Source: Pyxicephalus adspersus (lineage: Eukaryota > Chordata > Amphibia > Anura > Pyxicephalidae). From it: a stretch of 64,000 nt of DNA. The position numbers and the translations under genes are program-made. The stretch is taken from assembly GCF_032062135.1 (NCBI RefSeq), contig NC_092859.1, positions 63,615,994-63,679,993 of the forward strand, read 5' to 3'. Shown piece by piece: positions 10,372 to 22,925 of the stretch (its first letter is position 1; each line of letters begins with the position of its first letter). The notes under the pieces were generated by a model that saw nothing but the letters and a program-made list of their open reading frames with translations, did not search any database and was not told where the DNA came from.

Positions 10372-11590
10372 TTTGCATTAATGAAAAAAAAATTCCTTCA
10401 GAAAGGATTCAGGGCTTGTACAAATAATGGTAATATTGTCTATATAGCGTTTCCAGTTATTCTGTTTGTATGGATTAAAAGTTGGACTCTGAAACAAGTT
10501 TTCCTCCAAGTCACCTAAATAAAAGTTGGCGTAGGAGGGGGCACATCGTGTGCCCATAGACACACCCTGGATTTGAAGGTAATGTTGGTTTTTGAATATG
10601 AATATATTTTTGGTCAAAATATATTCTAATAAAGATACTATGTGAACATATTGAAGGCAGAATTGAGAAGGCAGAGAAGGCAGAATTGAGAAGTGTTTCC
10701 ACGTCGATGGTGACAAGGAGAGCATCAGGGGGAAGCAATAGGATAGAAGTAAATCCGAGGAGTTCTATGGTATCTTTCAAAAAATATGGTAAGTTAATCA
10801 CCAGGGAACTCAAATAAGCGTCAACAAGTTCGCTGGCATTTAAAGCAATCGATCGGATCCACGAGATTATCGAAAGCCCAGATGGATTTAACAGATTTTT
10901 GTGAACTTTTGGGAGGGAATTAAAATGTTGGAGTAACAGGATGTCTTTGTGGAGGTAATTCTTCATATTGAGGTCAATGGTTTCCACCTAATAAGCGTGG
11001 TTAATGATGGTATAGTATTGGGTGTAAAAGGAATCAATCGCCCTTCCTGGGATTTCCTTACGCCAATCTTTATTATGAAGGATTTTATAGCACATTTGTA
11101 AGTATTGTGAGTGGTCCATAATCATAACATTATCATCTTGATAGTATTCTCCTTGTTACTTTTGAGATTTTTTTAATGCTTTTTGAAGGGTGGAAGTGAT
11201 GCATCCAGCTTCCCTGTGGGTTCTGGCTTAATGTTCCTAACTTCTTGAGTGTTAAGATTGATAAAGGTTTGAATGTGAGGATAGTTGGATATAGCTGGGT
11301 AAAAAGTTGATTTTGGACGTCTTGTAGGAATGGTTGTGATTGTAGTTTTCTCATGTATTGCAAGTGCTGGTCTGGTTCCTGATTGTAAATGGTCTGTTGG
11401 TTCAAATCACCTTGTGGTGTAACCAAATCTGGGGTAGGTTGGTCATCTATTTTGTTCTCTTCCAAAAATTTAGAGAAGGTTTTTAAGTTCTTGAAATCTT
11501 GGATGTCAAAAGAACTAATTTGTTTTGGTACCTTGAATCTGGGGTGAGGTTGTGATTTATCAAACATCACCTTAAGGGTGAGTTTCCTAG
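10372..11590 (-). pseudogene. Penelope-like element, N-terminal part and RT core
   Basis: From 11570 downward the minus strand encodes the N-terminal segment that precedes the PLE RT (TFSKFLEENKIDD and onward). Near 10960 it reads FNSLPKVHK and later TIDVETL, the first RT motifs. Near 10560 it reads QIQGVSMGTRCAPSYANFYL, then RYIDNITII. The second catalytic Asp of YIDD is Asn here, so the RT is inactive. Several frameshifts break the frame. It ends at 10378, just left of which lies the piggyBac 3' end. Confidence 0.8.
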
Positions 11591-11666
11591 CAAATGTTGT
11601 ATGTCCTTAACAAATTCAAATTTGTCAAAATCTGTGGATGGACAAAAAGATAGTCCTAATTTAAGT

Positions 11667-11822
11667 ACATTTCTTTAACATACTAAGCCAGAACCACTAT
11701 TCACCAGTTATATATATACAAAGAACAATATTGATCTATCTTTTTACTTATACTATCTGTATTTCAACCTTTAATTTTTCATGCATTACTCTTTTGAACA
11801 ATAATTATGTTAATTATGATGT
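11667..11822. repeat. Right member of an inverted repeat pair with 6555-6700
   Basis: Reverse complement of the segment at 6555-6700. It reads through TTAACATACTAAGCC without the piggyBac end that follows the same word at 6701. Confidence 0.6.
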
Positions 11823-13587
11823 TGGTAAAAAACTGATCAGATTTATTATCATCAAAAAAATGTTGTGCATTTGTGATTAATCATGTGATAGACATATTTC
11901 TATAACCATGTCTCTCTCTATACTTGACAATACATTGATATCATGTATTGTATAATATGTATTCTATAACTCATGGCACGCTTATTCATTCAAGCACCAT
12001 GTTGAAGTTGGACCACTACTATCTGCATATGTTTGGTCAGTACAGAACATTGTAGGTGTGCTAACATTGAAAGATCGATGAGTGATGTGAATAGCTGTTA
12101 AGAAAGAAATAGGAGCATCCCTGAGTAGCCTTTGAATTTGCAGAATAACATATACAGAAGGCAGGGACAAAGATTATGTAGTAGATATGGAATAGGAAGC
12201 AGAGTTGTCAGTCATCTAGAAAATTTGCACAGTCTGCACAGTATCACTGCTAAAATATCAGAAAGAAGACATAAGTACCCTAAAATGTTACAGTTCTGTT
12301 AATTAAAAAGTCTCATAAAGCACTCTAGTTCCTGTTACATTGTCTACTCTTTAGCAGAGATAATATGGTCTGCTAAATATTCAGAGTATTACATGGCATG
12401 TATGAGGACTGAGCCTTAGGGCAGAACTATATATTTACTATTATTTACTTAGCAGTACTATTAGGCATACAGGCAACCCCAGGGGTTGTGTCCAAGAGTT
12501 TTGATGCACCTCTGATCATTCAGAAAAGTAGTTCTGAAGCAAACAAAGGTCTAATAACACTGTACCTAGGTTGCTGTGGTAAACTGTATTTTTTTTTTTT
12601 TTTTTTTGTAAAATAAAAAGTTGTGTTGCAATGAAGTACTGCAGTTGTACTGACCTGAACTTTTCAAGTTAATCTCTATTACAAATAAAACCCCACATTT
12701 ACCACCATTCATCTGCTTAAAAGCCACCCAATGCCTGATTGTTTGGTGATCTATTTGCCTGAATAATAAAAACTTCTTGTTGCTATAGTTAAAGTAACCT
12801 TTTAAATCACTTTAAAAGTTCAGTGCTCACAGTGTGTTGGCTGGATTTATCAGCTACTCATACCTGCCAGTTCAGCCATATAAACAAGTAGTTGTCCCTC
12901 AGCGAGGGTTATTTTCAACACATCACTGCAAAATACTTGGCTAAACTTTCATTTTTCTATGAGATGCACTTTTTTCTTGGCAGCTGTGTACACGTTCTTA
13001 TTATCTTTAACAGCTGTTGCATACAGCAGGCCTTTAAAAAACACAATCACACCTACCCCCCCCCCCCCCCCAGCTTGATAAACGTGTTTTATTTATGTTT
13101 TTATTTACTAAACTTGCCTGTCTTTATATGCAGATTTCCCGCTGGCATTGTATGTACACTATCCCTTTTCTGTTTTTTATTCCTTAATATAGGAAACTGA
13201 AACAGTAAACTTTAATGTCCAACGTAAACTCATGTTTCTTGACCTGTCATCCTTACAAATAGCCGAAAAGATCATTGGTGTCAGGTAAACTGACCTAAAA
13301 GGTACAAATTGCCTATTTCCCAAGAAACCCCTAGCAGCCTTTGGAGGAACCCTAGGGTTTTACTGAGCCCTGGTTGAGAAACACTGAACTAAACCAAACA
13401 TTGAACAAGGTAAATTCTAACAACAATCGTGTACACAATCAGCGTATAGGAGCAGTGTTGGACACAACCAGTCTTATAGACCAAATTTTATGAAGCATTA
13501 CTGCTCATTTCATCTCTGACTTCACCTAAACAATTAATGCAAGATTACATTCCCAAAGAGACTAGGTGTTGAACAATGTAAGACTTT
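11823..13587. other. Gene-free stretch
   Basis: AT-rich DNA with a T run near 12590 and a C run near 13060. At about 13325-13385 a short repeat occurs that ends in GGTTGAGAAACACTG, a word common in vertebrate DNA-transposon ends; I could not delimit it. No coding similarity is recognised. Confidence 0.5.
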
Positions 13588-14180
13588 GGCCCTGATTCAT
13601 CAATGAAATCCGCGCTCGCTGGAAGCGCGAACGTACGCGCGACCAGCGAGCGTGGTTTCCCGCGGTCCGGAGTCGAGTGCGCTCGTACACTCGCCTCCTC
13701 ACTGCCAGCTTGATTCTTGCCTTGATAATAATGAGCAATAGGGGTGAAGTTGTTGTAAGTAATAAATTCCTATCTTTGATAATATCTGCATGTCATTGTT
13801 ATTATACACGCCCAGTTTAAATTAGCCACGCCCATAAATCATTTCCACCCGGCTACATTTTTATGCCACCCGGCTGGAAAAATTTTCTGGGGAGAACACT
13901 GAACTATGCAAAAAGCGCTAACCCCGAGTCACACTCGGCGTAACTTTGGGGGTCCCCCTTACCTCAGCCCCGCGTTCCAGCGGCGATCGGACAATCCCGC
14001 TGTGATGCCGGGGTGCTTCTCCGTCGGGGGGCATGGCCCAGTGCCCTGATTTACATTTTGCCCACTATTAGCCCTAACCTTGATCTGACCTTTTGATAAC
14101 TTATAAATCACTTCCTGAATGTATCATTTCATCACTTTGTCTTTGACCTTGATTGTTCCTGACTGATTGTTCTAGACCGC

Positions 14181-15345
14181 ATGGCATCCAAAAGGCATCT
14201 CGCCAGCGAAAGCGCTGTTTTGGAGGAATTTGAAAGCAGCGATAGCGATTTGGAGTCGCTTGTGGAATCGAGCGATAGTGATTCACCAGGAAATTTGTCA
14301 TCGGACAGCGAAAGTCCTGAGCAACGATTCTGAACCTGAAGTCAGTGCTGTGCTCACATGGTGTCCTATCGACCATGATGTGGACCAGGCAGCACCGCCA
14401 AGATTTCCATTCGCCAGAGCACCTGGGATGAAAATTGAGGCTGAATGCGACGACCCCCTGGCATACCTGAAGTTGTTTTTGACCTATTAAGTTATCGAAA
14501 AAATTGTTGCAGAGACAAACAGGTAAGCTGCTCTTGTGTTTGCTAACTTTTTGAAATTTTTTGCTAAATTTTTCTTTTATGCAAACGTGCTGCTTTGTGT
14601 TTGCTAACTTTTTGAGATTTTTTGGTAATTTTTTTTATGCAAACATGTATATGCTGCTTTGTGTTTGCTAACTTTTTACATTTTTTTATGTCAACATGTA
14701 TGCTGCTTTGTGCTAACTTTTTGAAATTTTTTGCCAATTTTGTCTAATTGTCCAAGAATAAAATGATTGCCACTCCATTCTTTGGCACAGTCATGCCAGA
14801 ACACCGCTTTTCCCTCATCATGAATTACCTGCACTTCGTAAACAATGAAGAATTTGATGAGACTACCCATCCTGCACCAAAACTCAAGAAAATTTGGGAA
14901 GTGTCTCAGATCATTCCACAAAATTTCCAGCAAACCTATGTGCCAGAAAGAGATGTCAGCATTGACGAAAGTCTAATGGCTTACAAGGGGAGGCTCAGCT
15001 GGGTGCAGTCCATTGCGTCAAAGAGGGCACGATTTGGCATGAAGACCTAAATGCTGTGCGAATCCTCATCTGGCTACGTCTGGAATACGGTACTGTACAC
15101 TGGAAAAGGGACACAGTTCAACCCCAGATACAGCCATTATGAATTGGCAACATCTTCAGTGCTATCCCTCATTGAGCCATTGCTAGGTCAGGGCTATTGT
15201 GTCATAACTGACAATTTCTACACCTCTCCTGATAAATGTTTTAAACATTTGAACAGCGCAAACATTTTTTTTTAGGGCTAAGGGTAATATGTGTGCCATT
15301 AGAAAGAATGATTTTTTTAGGGGAACAGTGACTTTTAATGCAAGC
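14181..15345 (+). pseudogene. piggyBac transposase remnant, copy A
   Basis: The reading starts MASKRHLASES and continues with the acidic ESSDSDLESLVESSDSD segment typical of piggyBac N termini. A 1-bp disruption near 14315 breaks it. Exon 1 ends at a splice donor, ACAAACAG/GTAAGC, at about 14522. After the intron-like repeat region the translation resumes with PEHRFSLIMNYLHFVNN. It reaches DVSIDESLMAYKGRL (first catalytic Asp), a TAA stop at 15048, then CVITDNFYTSP (second catalytic Asp) near 15200. The third catalytic Asp and the C-terminal cysteine-rich domain are missing. Copies B and C retain those parts. Confidence 0.85.
14523..14745 (+). repeat. Tandem repeats in the piggyBac intron (copy A)
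   Basis: Three to four units of about 60 bp containing GTGTTTGCTAACTTTTTGA and AACATGTATGCTGCT. The same repeat fills the intron of copy C at 49447-49710, so it is an ancestral feature of this piggyBac family. Confidence 0.75.
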
Positions 15346-15485
15346 TCGCCAGTGTAAAGCTGCCGGAGATGCACGGCTCCGGCCGCAAGCCTTTTTAGTT
15401 GCTGAATTGCGCAACGGCGTACGATTTCGAATCGCGAATACGAATGCACGAGCGAGCGTCCGATTCTGCTTGATGAATTAGGGCC

Positions 15486-17367
15486 TTTAACTCACATGGC
15501 ACTCAGGAGTTACTTCATTCCTGTACAAAATCATCAGTGCAACACTGTACACTTACAGAAAAAAATGGTGACTGGCAGGAAAATGTAGAGTCTCTTTTAT
15601 TATAAAAATGCCCCACAATTGACTAAACTTTATTAAGTTCTGTTATCATTTGCCACAGCCTAAAAAGAAAACCGTGACTCAAAATAGTGTTTGAATTTTT
15701 TCGGGGGTGTTTTAAACAGGAAACAGGGCCAGTAAACCTCAGAGTAAAGATACCGGTATGCAAGCCTCTGTAATTCTTTATGCCACACTACAAGAAATAA
15801 TTTGTGGGGAACATTTATGTAAACTGCATCTACAAAACAAAAATAACATTTTTATAACACTATGGCAGTAAAGACTTTTTTTTTCATCCTATAAGTTTAA
15901 AATTACAATGTTATTTTTGGTACTTATTTTTAAACATAGTGTACCCTATATCAACCAATCTGAATCAAAATTATGTGTGTTTGATAAAAAAAATCATAAA
16001 TGTAAAATTGTATCTATAGATAAAACATTTTTTTGTTGATTTCAAAGTGGTGTGGAAGACAGGGACTATCTTGCTTTTATTATAATTGAAGTAGAAGAAA
16101 GGTGTAGAGTGCTTTATCTTCTAAAGTAGTATGTGTAATCCGATGTAAAAGTATACTAAAGAGATTTTTTCTTTTTGCTCAAGTAGGAAGAGTGTTTTTT
16201 GGATCCCCATGATCCAATTAGGTAGATTCACACTTACTATTGGCTCTCATTTCTTATTACATTTCTGGGACAGGAAATGGATGGAAATTTCTCAAATGGG
16301 ACACAGACAGCAAAACTCAGTTTAGACTATTCACACACTGCATAACCCTTTTTTTTAAAAAAAAAAAAAAAGCGACAATCAAGACAGAATGGGGGTGCAT
16401 CCCCTGTTTGCCCTGTTGGCTATGAACAGACAACAGTGTGGGCTGGGGAACCGATAATCCCCCCCTTTTGTTTGAGGTGGTAATAACAAATGTATATACC
16501 TTCATCAATCAACTAGTGGTTGTGGCTAAAAAAAATTTTGCACTAACATGTTTAGTGACCCATTTGGCTACAAATGTGATTTTATTAAATTGTTTGTAAA
16601 AATCTCTTTTCCTATATTTTTAAATGATTTGTAAATAAAATATTGTGTTTTATCCTATTTGCGTTTTACCCTAAAAGTCCACTATTTTGTCCATTATTGA
16701 GGAGCTTCTCTTTGCCCCTAAATTGAAAACTGGGTCATATCTTTTTCTAGTGAACAATTCAAATCTACTTTAAATATTAAAATACGCAAAAACAGCCCTC
16801 ATTCCAGCCTCTTATGCACCTATGTAAAAGTACACACACCTACAATGCACAAACTGACATATGTTGGGCAATGCTTGGCACCCCAAATTGGAAGCTATAA
16901 GTCTAGGACAGTTCCTGGGTATCATAGTTATTTACACAAGCCCATGTTACTTTTAGACTTGGCATGTTTGGTGTCTATGCATTCTGTACAAACTTATTGT
17001 TTATATTTTACTGAAAGCAATGGGGATTGTAGTATATTTTTGTGCACAAAGTAAATATATTTTTTACTGAAAAGCAATACAGCAACTATTCTGTAATATT
17101 TTACAATTGCATCTACCACCATTTTATTTTACATGGTCTTTTCTTCTAGAAAATATATTGTTTTTGAATTTTTAAGTAATCCTTAGGCCTAAAATGTGCA
17201 TTTTAACATAAGTGCAAAAAAATTAAAGTGATTCAGCAAAAGGGATAAAAACATGCACCAAAAAGATTAGCTGCTGTAAATTTTTTAGAAATGTCCCAAT
17301 CAAGGCTTCTAAACATGTCTTTATTGAATGTATAGATTAATTGGGGTGTAAAAAAAATATATATTTT

Positions 17368-17409
<42 letters not shown>

Positions 17410-18459
17410 TATATATATACATATATGTAAATTTAATATATATATAAAGTATAAATATATATTTAGAAGTGCTGAGCCACAACATCAATATTTTTTCTGA
17501 TATATTTGTGAAACCCAACAGGGGTATACTAGCACAATACTAATAAATTGTACTGCTTTTTTTGTGAATCGTATTCAATGCATATTAATACTTTCAATGC
17601 ATATTAGGACATCTTTCATACTGCGTCTGTGTGCTTAAACACAGATATGGATCATCACAGGTTTTATTCTATTTGAAAATTGCCACGCCATATAGAAACA
17701 ATTTTCATAACTGCATTGCTTATGTATTATTAACCACACCAATACAGGTCACCTAGCTGTGACATAGAGGCTGGTGCTCTTAGGGCTAAAGCTACAAAGA
17801 TACAGGGAGGGATTCTATATTGACGCAGGGCAGTCAGGATGAATAGTGGGGTGAGTTTAGCATTTTGAGTTTTAGCATTGCAGCTGTGTAAAGAAAGCTG
17901 CAGGCTCAGGCTTGTGCATGGAATCATGTCATGCTCACCAGCCATAAATATGCTACAGACAAAGCAGAATAAGAAGAACCTGTTCTATTACAATAGCTGC
18001 TGTCTTATTTAGCAAACCATATATGTTTATTTTATTTAATTAAACAAAATTAAAACAAATTTATTAGGAACTAGTACCTGCAGCTAAAACACTTACAATT
18101 TTTACCACTTGATGTTACATTAGAACTTCTATTTTCATTGGTATAACAGAAACTGCTGCAGGATAGATTTAGAAGATCCTAGTTATGGCCAGCTTATGTT
18201 CTCATGAATACAACTTTGATGAAGAACCTTGTACATGCAAGGAAGCAGCTTGGAAGCTGCTGTAACTGATAAAGCATATTTCTACTGAATTCTATGTAGG
18301 CTTTGCTCTCCAGTAAATGAAGGGTTATGACTTTTATTACTGCCCGCAGCTAATATGCAAAGGAAAAAAAAAATATTTATTTTCTTTGACTACACAACCG
18401 AAAAAGAATAAACTTGTAATGTGAATGTGAAGTCAATACAAGTGTCACACTGACCTGTT
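15486..18459. other. Gene-free stretch
   Basis: AT-rich DNA including a (TA)n block at about 17374-17420 and an A/T homopolymer run near 16355. I see no coding similarity, RNA gene or classifiable repeat. Confidence 0.5.
17374..17420. repeat. (TA)n microsatellite
   Basis: Alternating TA interrupted by a few AA steps. Confidence 0.9.
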
Positions 18460-19690
18460 CCTCGCTAAAGCCAGGCATCTCTCTCCTGCGCATGTGGGCA
18501 TTTCTGACTCTGAGCGTGCCCTGATCCCAAGCTTTATCAGTTTTGCTCAACCTGTCGGCCAATCAGAAAATATCATCCCTGGCTATGTCACAGATCCCCG
18601 CAGGACCAGGGGGTCTGTAACCCCTTCAGTATCACCCACCTTGCGCTCCCCTGCTGCCTGTACCAACTCTGCTCAGGGATCTTCTCCTCGGCCCACTTCC
18701 TGGTCCAGATCATGTGACTCCCAGTCAGCTGCTCCCTTACCACAGAGGACTAGAGTGTTCTGCAGGTGCGCTCCCCCTGCTGGTTGAGGTGTGAACATCA
18801 TCTACCTCTCGTCTTCAGCACTCCCTCTGGTGGTAAGGAAAGGTGCCAGCAGGTCACATCACTTCCGTCCATCACCTAACCCTCCCTATATATGGAAGTG
18901 CAAGGAAGTTGCCTGAACAAGTAGTTCCTTTGGCTCTGCTTCCAGGTCCTTGTTGTTCCAGTCTCCTGTTCCTGATCTATCCGTGTACCGACCCCGGCTT
19001 GTTTCCTGACGACTTCTGATTGCTGCCTGCCCTGACCTTTGACTCATTCAACTATTTTTTGGCTTGTTTCTGTTCCTGCTAGTTAGCAGTCATCTGCCTT
19101 GGTGGGCACGGGGGCTGCAACCTTGCAGCAACTCGCCGAACAACAACCTCACCTCTAGAGGCTCTGAAAGAGACAGAGCTACTGCTTAAACCCTGTACCC
19201 CGTTCATGTCTCCTCCCACTGGGTTGGTGACACAGAGGGCCCACCACTTTGCCCTGTGGAGCCGTGAAAATCTAGCTCACACACTGCACTCAGTGTTCGT
19301 GCAACGTGTCTCCACTGGTGCTGAGCCCCTAGTTCTGTTGAGCTAGTTCCAGTACACCTGTTGGCTAATTCAGTGTTTTCTCTGTTCAGCCCCTGTGTTA
19401 ACCCCTTGTTGTTGAGTCTTTTGGTTCCCAGCCAATTTCCCTGTGCAGTTCCAGTGTTCCTGTCTGTGGATATTCCTGTGTCATCTGTGCCACTTGTTGC
19501 TTCCAGTGTCTCCTGTGTTCCTTGTCTCTGCAGTGGCCCCTGTGTCACTGGTGTCTATCTCCTGGATCCCTGAATTGACCTCTGGTGTGTGACTTGAACT
19601 ATCTTGCTTGCTGCCTGCCTTGACCCCGGCCTTCCTTGACTATTCTTCTGCTTAATGGTTTAGTACAGTGTATCCTCCTGCCCACCCTGG
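18460..19690 (+). mobile_element. LTR-like element, family B (split by family A)
   Basis: The segments 18460-18585 and 19272-19690 are, in order, the reverse complement of the single element at 31969-32515. The arms share CTCTCTCCTG...AAGCTTTATCA...GGCCAATCAGAAA on one side and GTGTTCGTGCAACGTGTCTC...TTAACCCCTTGTTG on the other. The 686 bp between them belong to family A. The CAAT box and the downstream Pro/Ser-rich pseudo-translation suggest an LTR or untranslated leader rather than a gene. The retroelement clade is not determined. Confidence 0.6.
18586..19271 (+). mobile_element. LTR-like element, family A (nested in family B)
   Basis: It begins TGTCACAGATCC and contains a TATA-like CCTATATATGG at 18884-18894, as expected of an LTR promoter. 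It also contains GCCTGCCCTGACC, resembling a segment of the putative chromovirus LTR at 47661-48146 (CGCCTGCCCTGACC). A second copy lies at 30785-31330, and its distal part recurs at 25555-25702. The exact borders are inferred from where family B sequence resumes at 19272. It is probably a solo LTR of a Ty3 chromovirus. Confidence 0.55.
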
Positions 19691-22600
19691 TGTGCCCATT
19701 TTTTAACTGATCAACAAGGTGCACCCATAAACTAAACATGTATTCTGACCCTTAAAATATTCAGCCTGCAAAAATGCTGCATCTCCTTCATGTTTGGGTT
19801 ACCGAGGAATGATTCTCATTTATCATCCTATTATCAGGACAAATATGGCAAACTTATTTTTTTCTACTAAGAAATGCACCACGTTTGTTCAACGTTGGTA
19901 ATATGTTTGTGAGCTACAATTTTCCTGAAGATTTCAGTGTGCAGTTTTTGGTGTTGCCCTCTCTCATGAGCCTAATGTAGCGTTTTAAGCAAACTGACCA
20001 CAGCAGCATAGGAGTGAGATCCACTGTAAAAATTTTACACATAGCACTTGAGTAGAATTCCCTCATCCAATCTCATATGACAGGGTGGGAGATTCATAGA
20101 GAAACCCATGGTGAGCTGTTGTGCATTTCTTCTGTGTAATCAGAGCGGTAAGCCAATATCGCTTTAGTTGATAATATAAAACAAAGTGGGATTCCTGGCA
20201 TAAGACACACTTCTTTTTTAGTACATCTGTTTAAATTTGATGTGTTTCTTAAAGTATCCAGTTACAGTAAAAACACATTCTTTTATAATCAATGTCTTTT
20301 TACAAGCTATTTGGTGGCCTGCCTATGGTCCAGAAAACTCTTTGCTGTAATAGGGCACACCTATAAAAAGGGGTCACCCATGACTGATCACAAAGATTTT
20401 CTAGCACAGGCTTGTTATAGCTTAGGGGGTAATATGTAATATGGTTGACTGTTGCTAACAGGATAGTAGCACAGCCACTTTCCTTTCTGTTAGTTATGTT
20501 TTAAACTTACTCTGTACTATACAGAAACTTGTCACTGCCCCAGCGATAATTCTTTTGGAGTAGCTAAGGATGCAGTCCATACTGAGCCCTATTCCTGGAT
20601 TGTGTTTATGGTAGGAAAATGCAGTTTCTACATGTAATTGTATATAGATAGGAACTAACCCCTCCTAACCTTTTGCAGCTGGTAATAGTGCCATCCTAGC
20701 ATGTGTTTAGAGCTGCAGTTGCCATGACATGCTATGAAATTTGATTTTAAATTGATAACCAGAAGCTAAGGAAGTGGAAATCCAGTCGAGCATTTGTGAA
20801 ATTTGTATTCAGATGTGCCTGAAATAGTGCCAGCCTCATATATGAAATATCTTAATTTAAAGGGAAGGGGATGGACAGGAGGGGAGAAAAAGAGAGAGGC
20901 TTTTCAGGCACTGGTTAATTTTGTTAAAAGGTTAGTCTTTATTAATACGTTTCACTACAAAAATCTTTAGCTAAAATCTGATTAGTGTATGTGTGTTTGC
21001 AATACACATCAAGTAATGTAAAAACAGCCAAATATAGTTATCCTATACACTGTTTTCATATACACACAGTTTTGTAAATGTTTTACAGGTCAGTTAACAA
21101 GTCTCATTGCCGAAGCGTTTCGCCTGGATTGGCTTCATCAGGGGATATCAGAGAAAGTTATACCCAAACTTACAGTATTTAGGAAAAAAGAGAGAATCCT
21201 GGTATAAACAGTTTGTGATAGAACAAAACATTTCTATCTCTCATTATAGCTCATATTATGATATTGTCATATGTATGTTTACTTCTCCTTTATCATCAAA
21301 ATATAAACCATTATAATATAGAGAATAATGAGATTAAAGGTGGTAATATTCACATTCATTACAATAGAAATGGTAAGAAAATGGCTTTCAAATATATAAC
21401 AGTTGTATGTAATTCCATTAAACCAAATATCATAAAATAATAAAGGGAATTGAAGTTTTAAAGTACTTACGTTGCGTGTGTGTTAGTTATTCAGTGTATT
21501 GATGAGTATTCATAACTCTTCAAAAAAGATTTTCCCAAGGCTAATAGGGTTGCTGCAGTTATTTGTTTTGTGGCTGAGATTTCTAAAGGGGAAATATTAT
21601 CCCTTATTTGTAACTACTAACTGAATCAATGTGTTATGGGAGCAAGTCAAAGGGTTTACATTCATATTTATGTGAATTGAGCAAAACATCTCGTGCTCTA
21701 GCTTCAATTTATGTTTCATTTGGCTAATTGTTCCATTTCAAATGTACCTGTGTGCCAAGTCTGTTAATTAAATATGTTATTACATTATTATAAATAATCA
21801 TGGATAAATCATTTATGTATTTTGGTTTAATTATGTAAAAGAAAATATGGCTTTCCAATATCTGCACCTTTTTCTATCTCCTTTATCCTTCATCCACATT
21901 GTGCCCTATGAGGGACGGAAGGGCCCATCCTCCCACGTTGTGGGCCTGGTGGCAACTTGATAAAACGGCCCCACATGGATGGAGTCTCCTCCCTCATTAG
22001 GGCATTGATAACTTCCAATGCCTTGGACCTGCTTGAGAGCATAGGTACCCTCCTCTTTGTTCTGACAGGTGAGGACACTATGTATAAAAAACGCACATAT
22101 GATACTTTAAAGCGCAATAATCACTAACCTTTATACTTCATATTCTTTATATAAAACCAATAACACTTATGTATAGTTTATGTTAACTGATGATAATATA
22201 AACTCTAATATACATGTTTGTCATCTTTAAGTCCATATATTACAAATATTATATTCTACATGCGATTTGCAAAATTATTTACCAATAATGGATTCTTTAC
22301 TCCCCCTTATTGAAACACTAGGCTCCTCTTAAACCCTGATCCTAATTTCTATCGCACCACTCTTTTCCTGTATTGTCAGGGCAGAACAGCAAAAGAAAAC
22401 AGCAGACACAATACTGGGAGGTGTCCTCATGACGGTGTCCTAACAAAAAAACTACCCGTGAAAAATAATTGCCAGGGGGCGTATACCAATGGGTGTGTAC
22501 AATGACGTCATTGTCAGGAAAGTTTCACAGCTTTGTGTATGAATGCTGCATGTCATCTACTGCAGCCTTACATCTCTCCCAGTACAAACCCCCATATCTC

Positions 22601-22900
22601 CTAAACAGTATGTCATACTGACCTGAAATTTTCAGGGTACACAGGGGACCCTCATAGCTAGGTAGCTAGGTAGCACAAAGATGACACATGCTGCTGCATC
22701 GTGAAGCGATGCATGTTTCCGAGTAGGAACGCAGTCACCTGCGGAGAGATCTGGACAAACATCGGATCCCAGAGACTTACCAACAGGCACAGGGACTTGG
22801 CCTGGATGGCGGTCCAGGAGGACTACCCCTGAGGGCTCTCATAAAAAAGCACATGCTTTCAAAAATGCCTTCCTCAAATCCTTCCTGCCCGGCAGGTTTG
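19691..22900. other. Gene-free stretch apart from a PLE tail
   Basis: Mostly AT-rich unique-looking DNA. The one recognisable item is the hammerhead-like motif at 21108-21146. A GGTAGCTAGGTAGC duplication occurs near 22660. Coding similarity resumes only with the chromovirus at about 22926. Confidence 0.5.
21108..21146 (-). ncRNA. Hammerhead-ribozyme-like motif of a Penelope-like element
   Basis: On the minus strand the core is CTGATGA (21135-21141), then AGCC/loop/GGC forming stem II, then GAAA followed by CGCT and TC. This is the hammerhead order CUGAUGA - stem II - GAAA - minimal stem III - UH, and the flanks give a weak stem I. A TTAATAAAG end lies about 160 bp downstream. Hammerhead motifs in PLE terminal repeats are established for several animals; identification here is by eye. 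Confidence 0.5.
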
Positions 22901-22925
22901 CTACACCGCCACATGCCTTGTCGCT

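Larger units (their letters stand above)
13588..15485. mobile_element. GGCCCT-terminus DNA element carrying a piggyBac remnant
   Basis: The left end reads GGCCCTGATTCATCAA and the reverse complement of the right end reads GGCCCTAATTCATCAA, a 16-bp near-perfect terminal inverted repeat. The flanks are TTT on both sides (13585-13587 and 15486-15488), consistent with a 3-bp target duplication. The left 150 bp match, inverted, the short element at 52813-53051. The interior (about 13909-15345) is piggyBac sequence lacking its own termini. The superfamily is undetermined; 3-bp duplications would fit PIF/Harbinger but no such transposase is seen. Confidence 0.6.

Noticed and set aside
12892..13200. 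102-codon frame at 12892
   Set aside because: Low-complexity, hydrophobic, includes a poly-Pro from a C run and has no recognisable similarity.
19204..19573. Val/Pro/Ser-rich frames at 19361-19573 and the matching minus-strand frames at 31952-32281
   Set aside because: The same sequence is a dispersed LTR-like repeat and the frames have no domain; repetition explains the shared frame.
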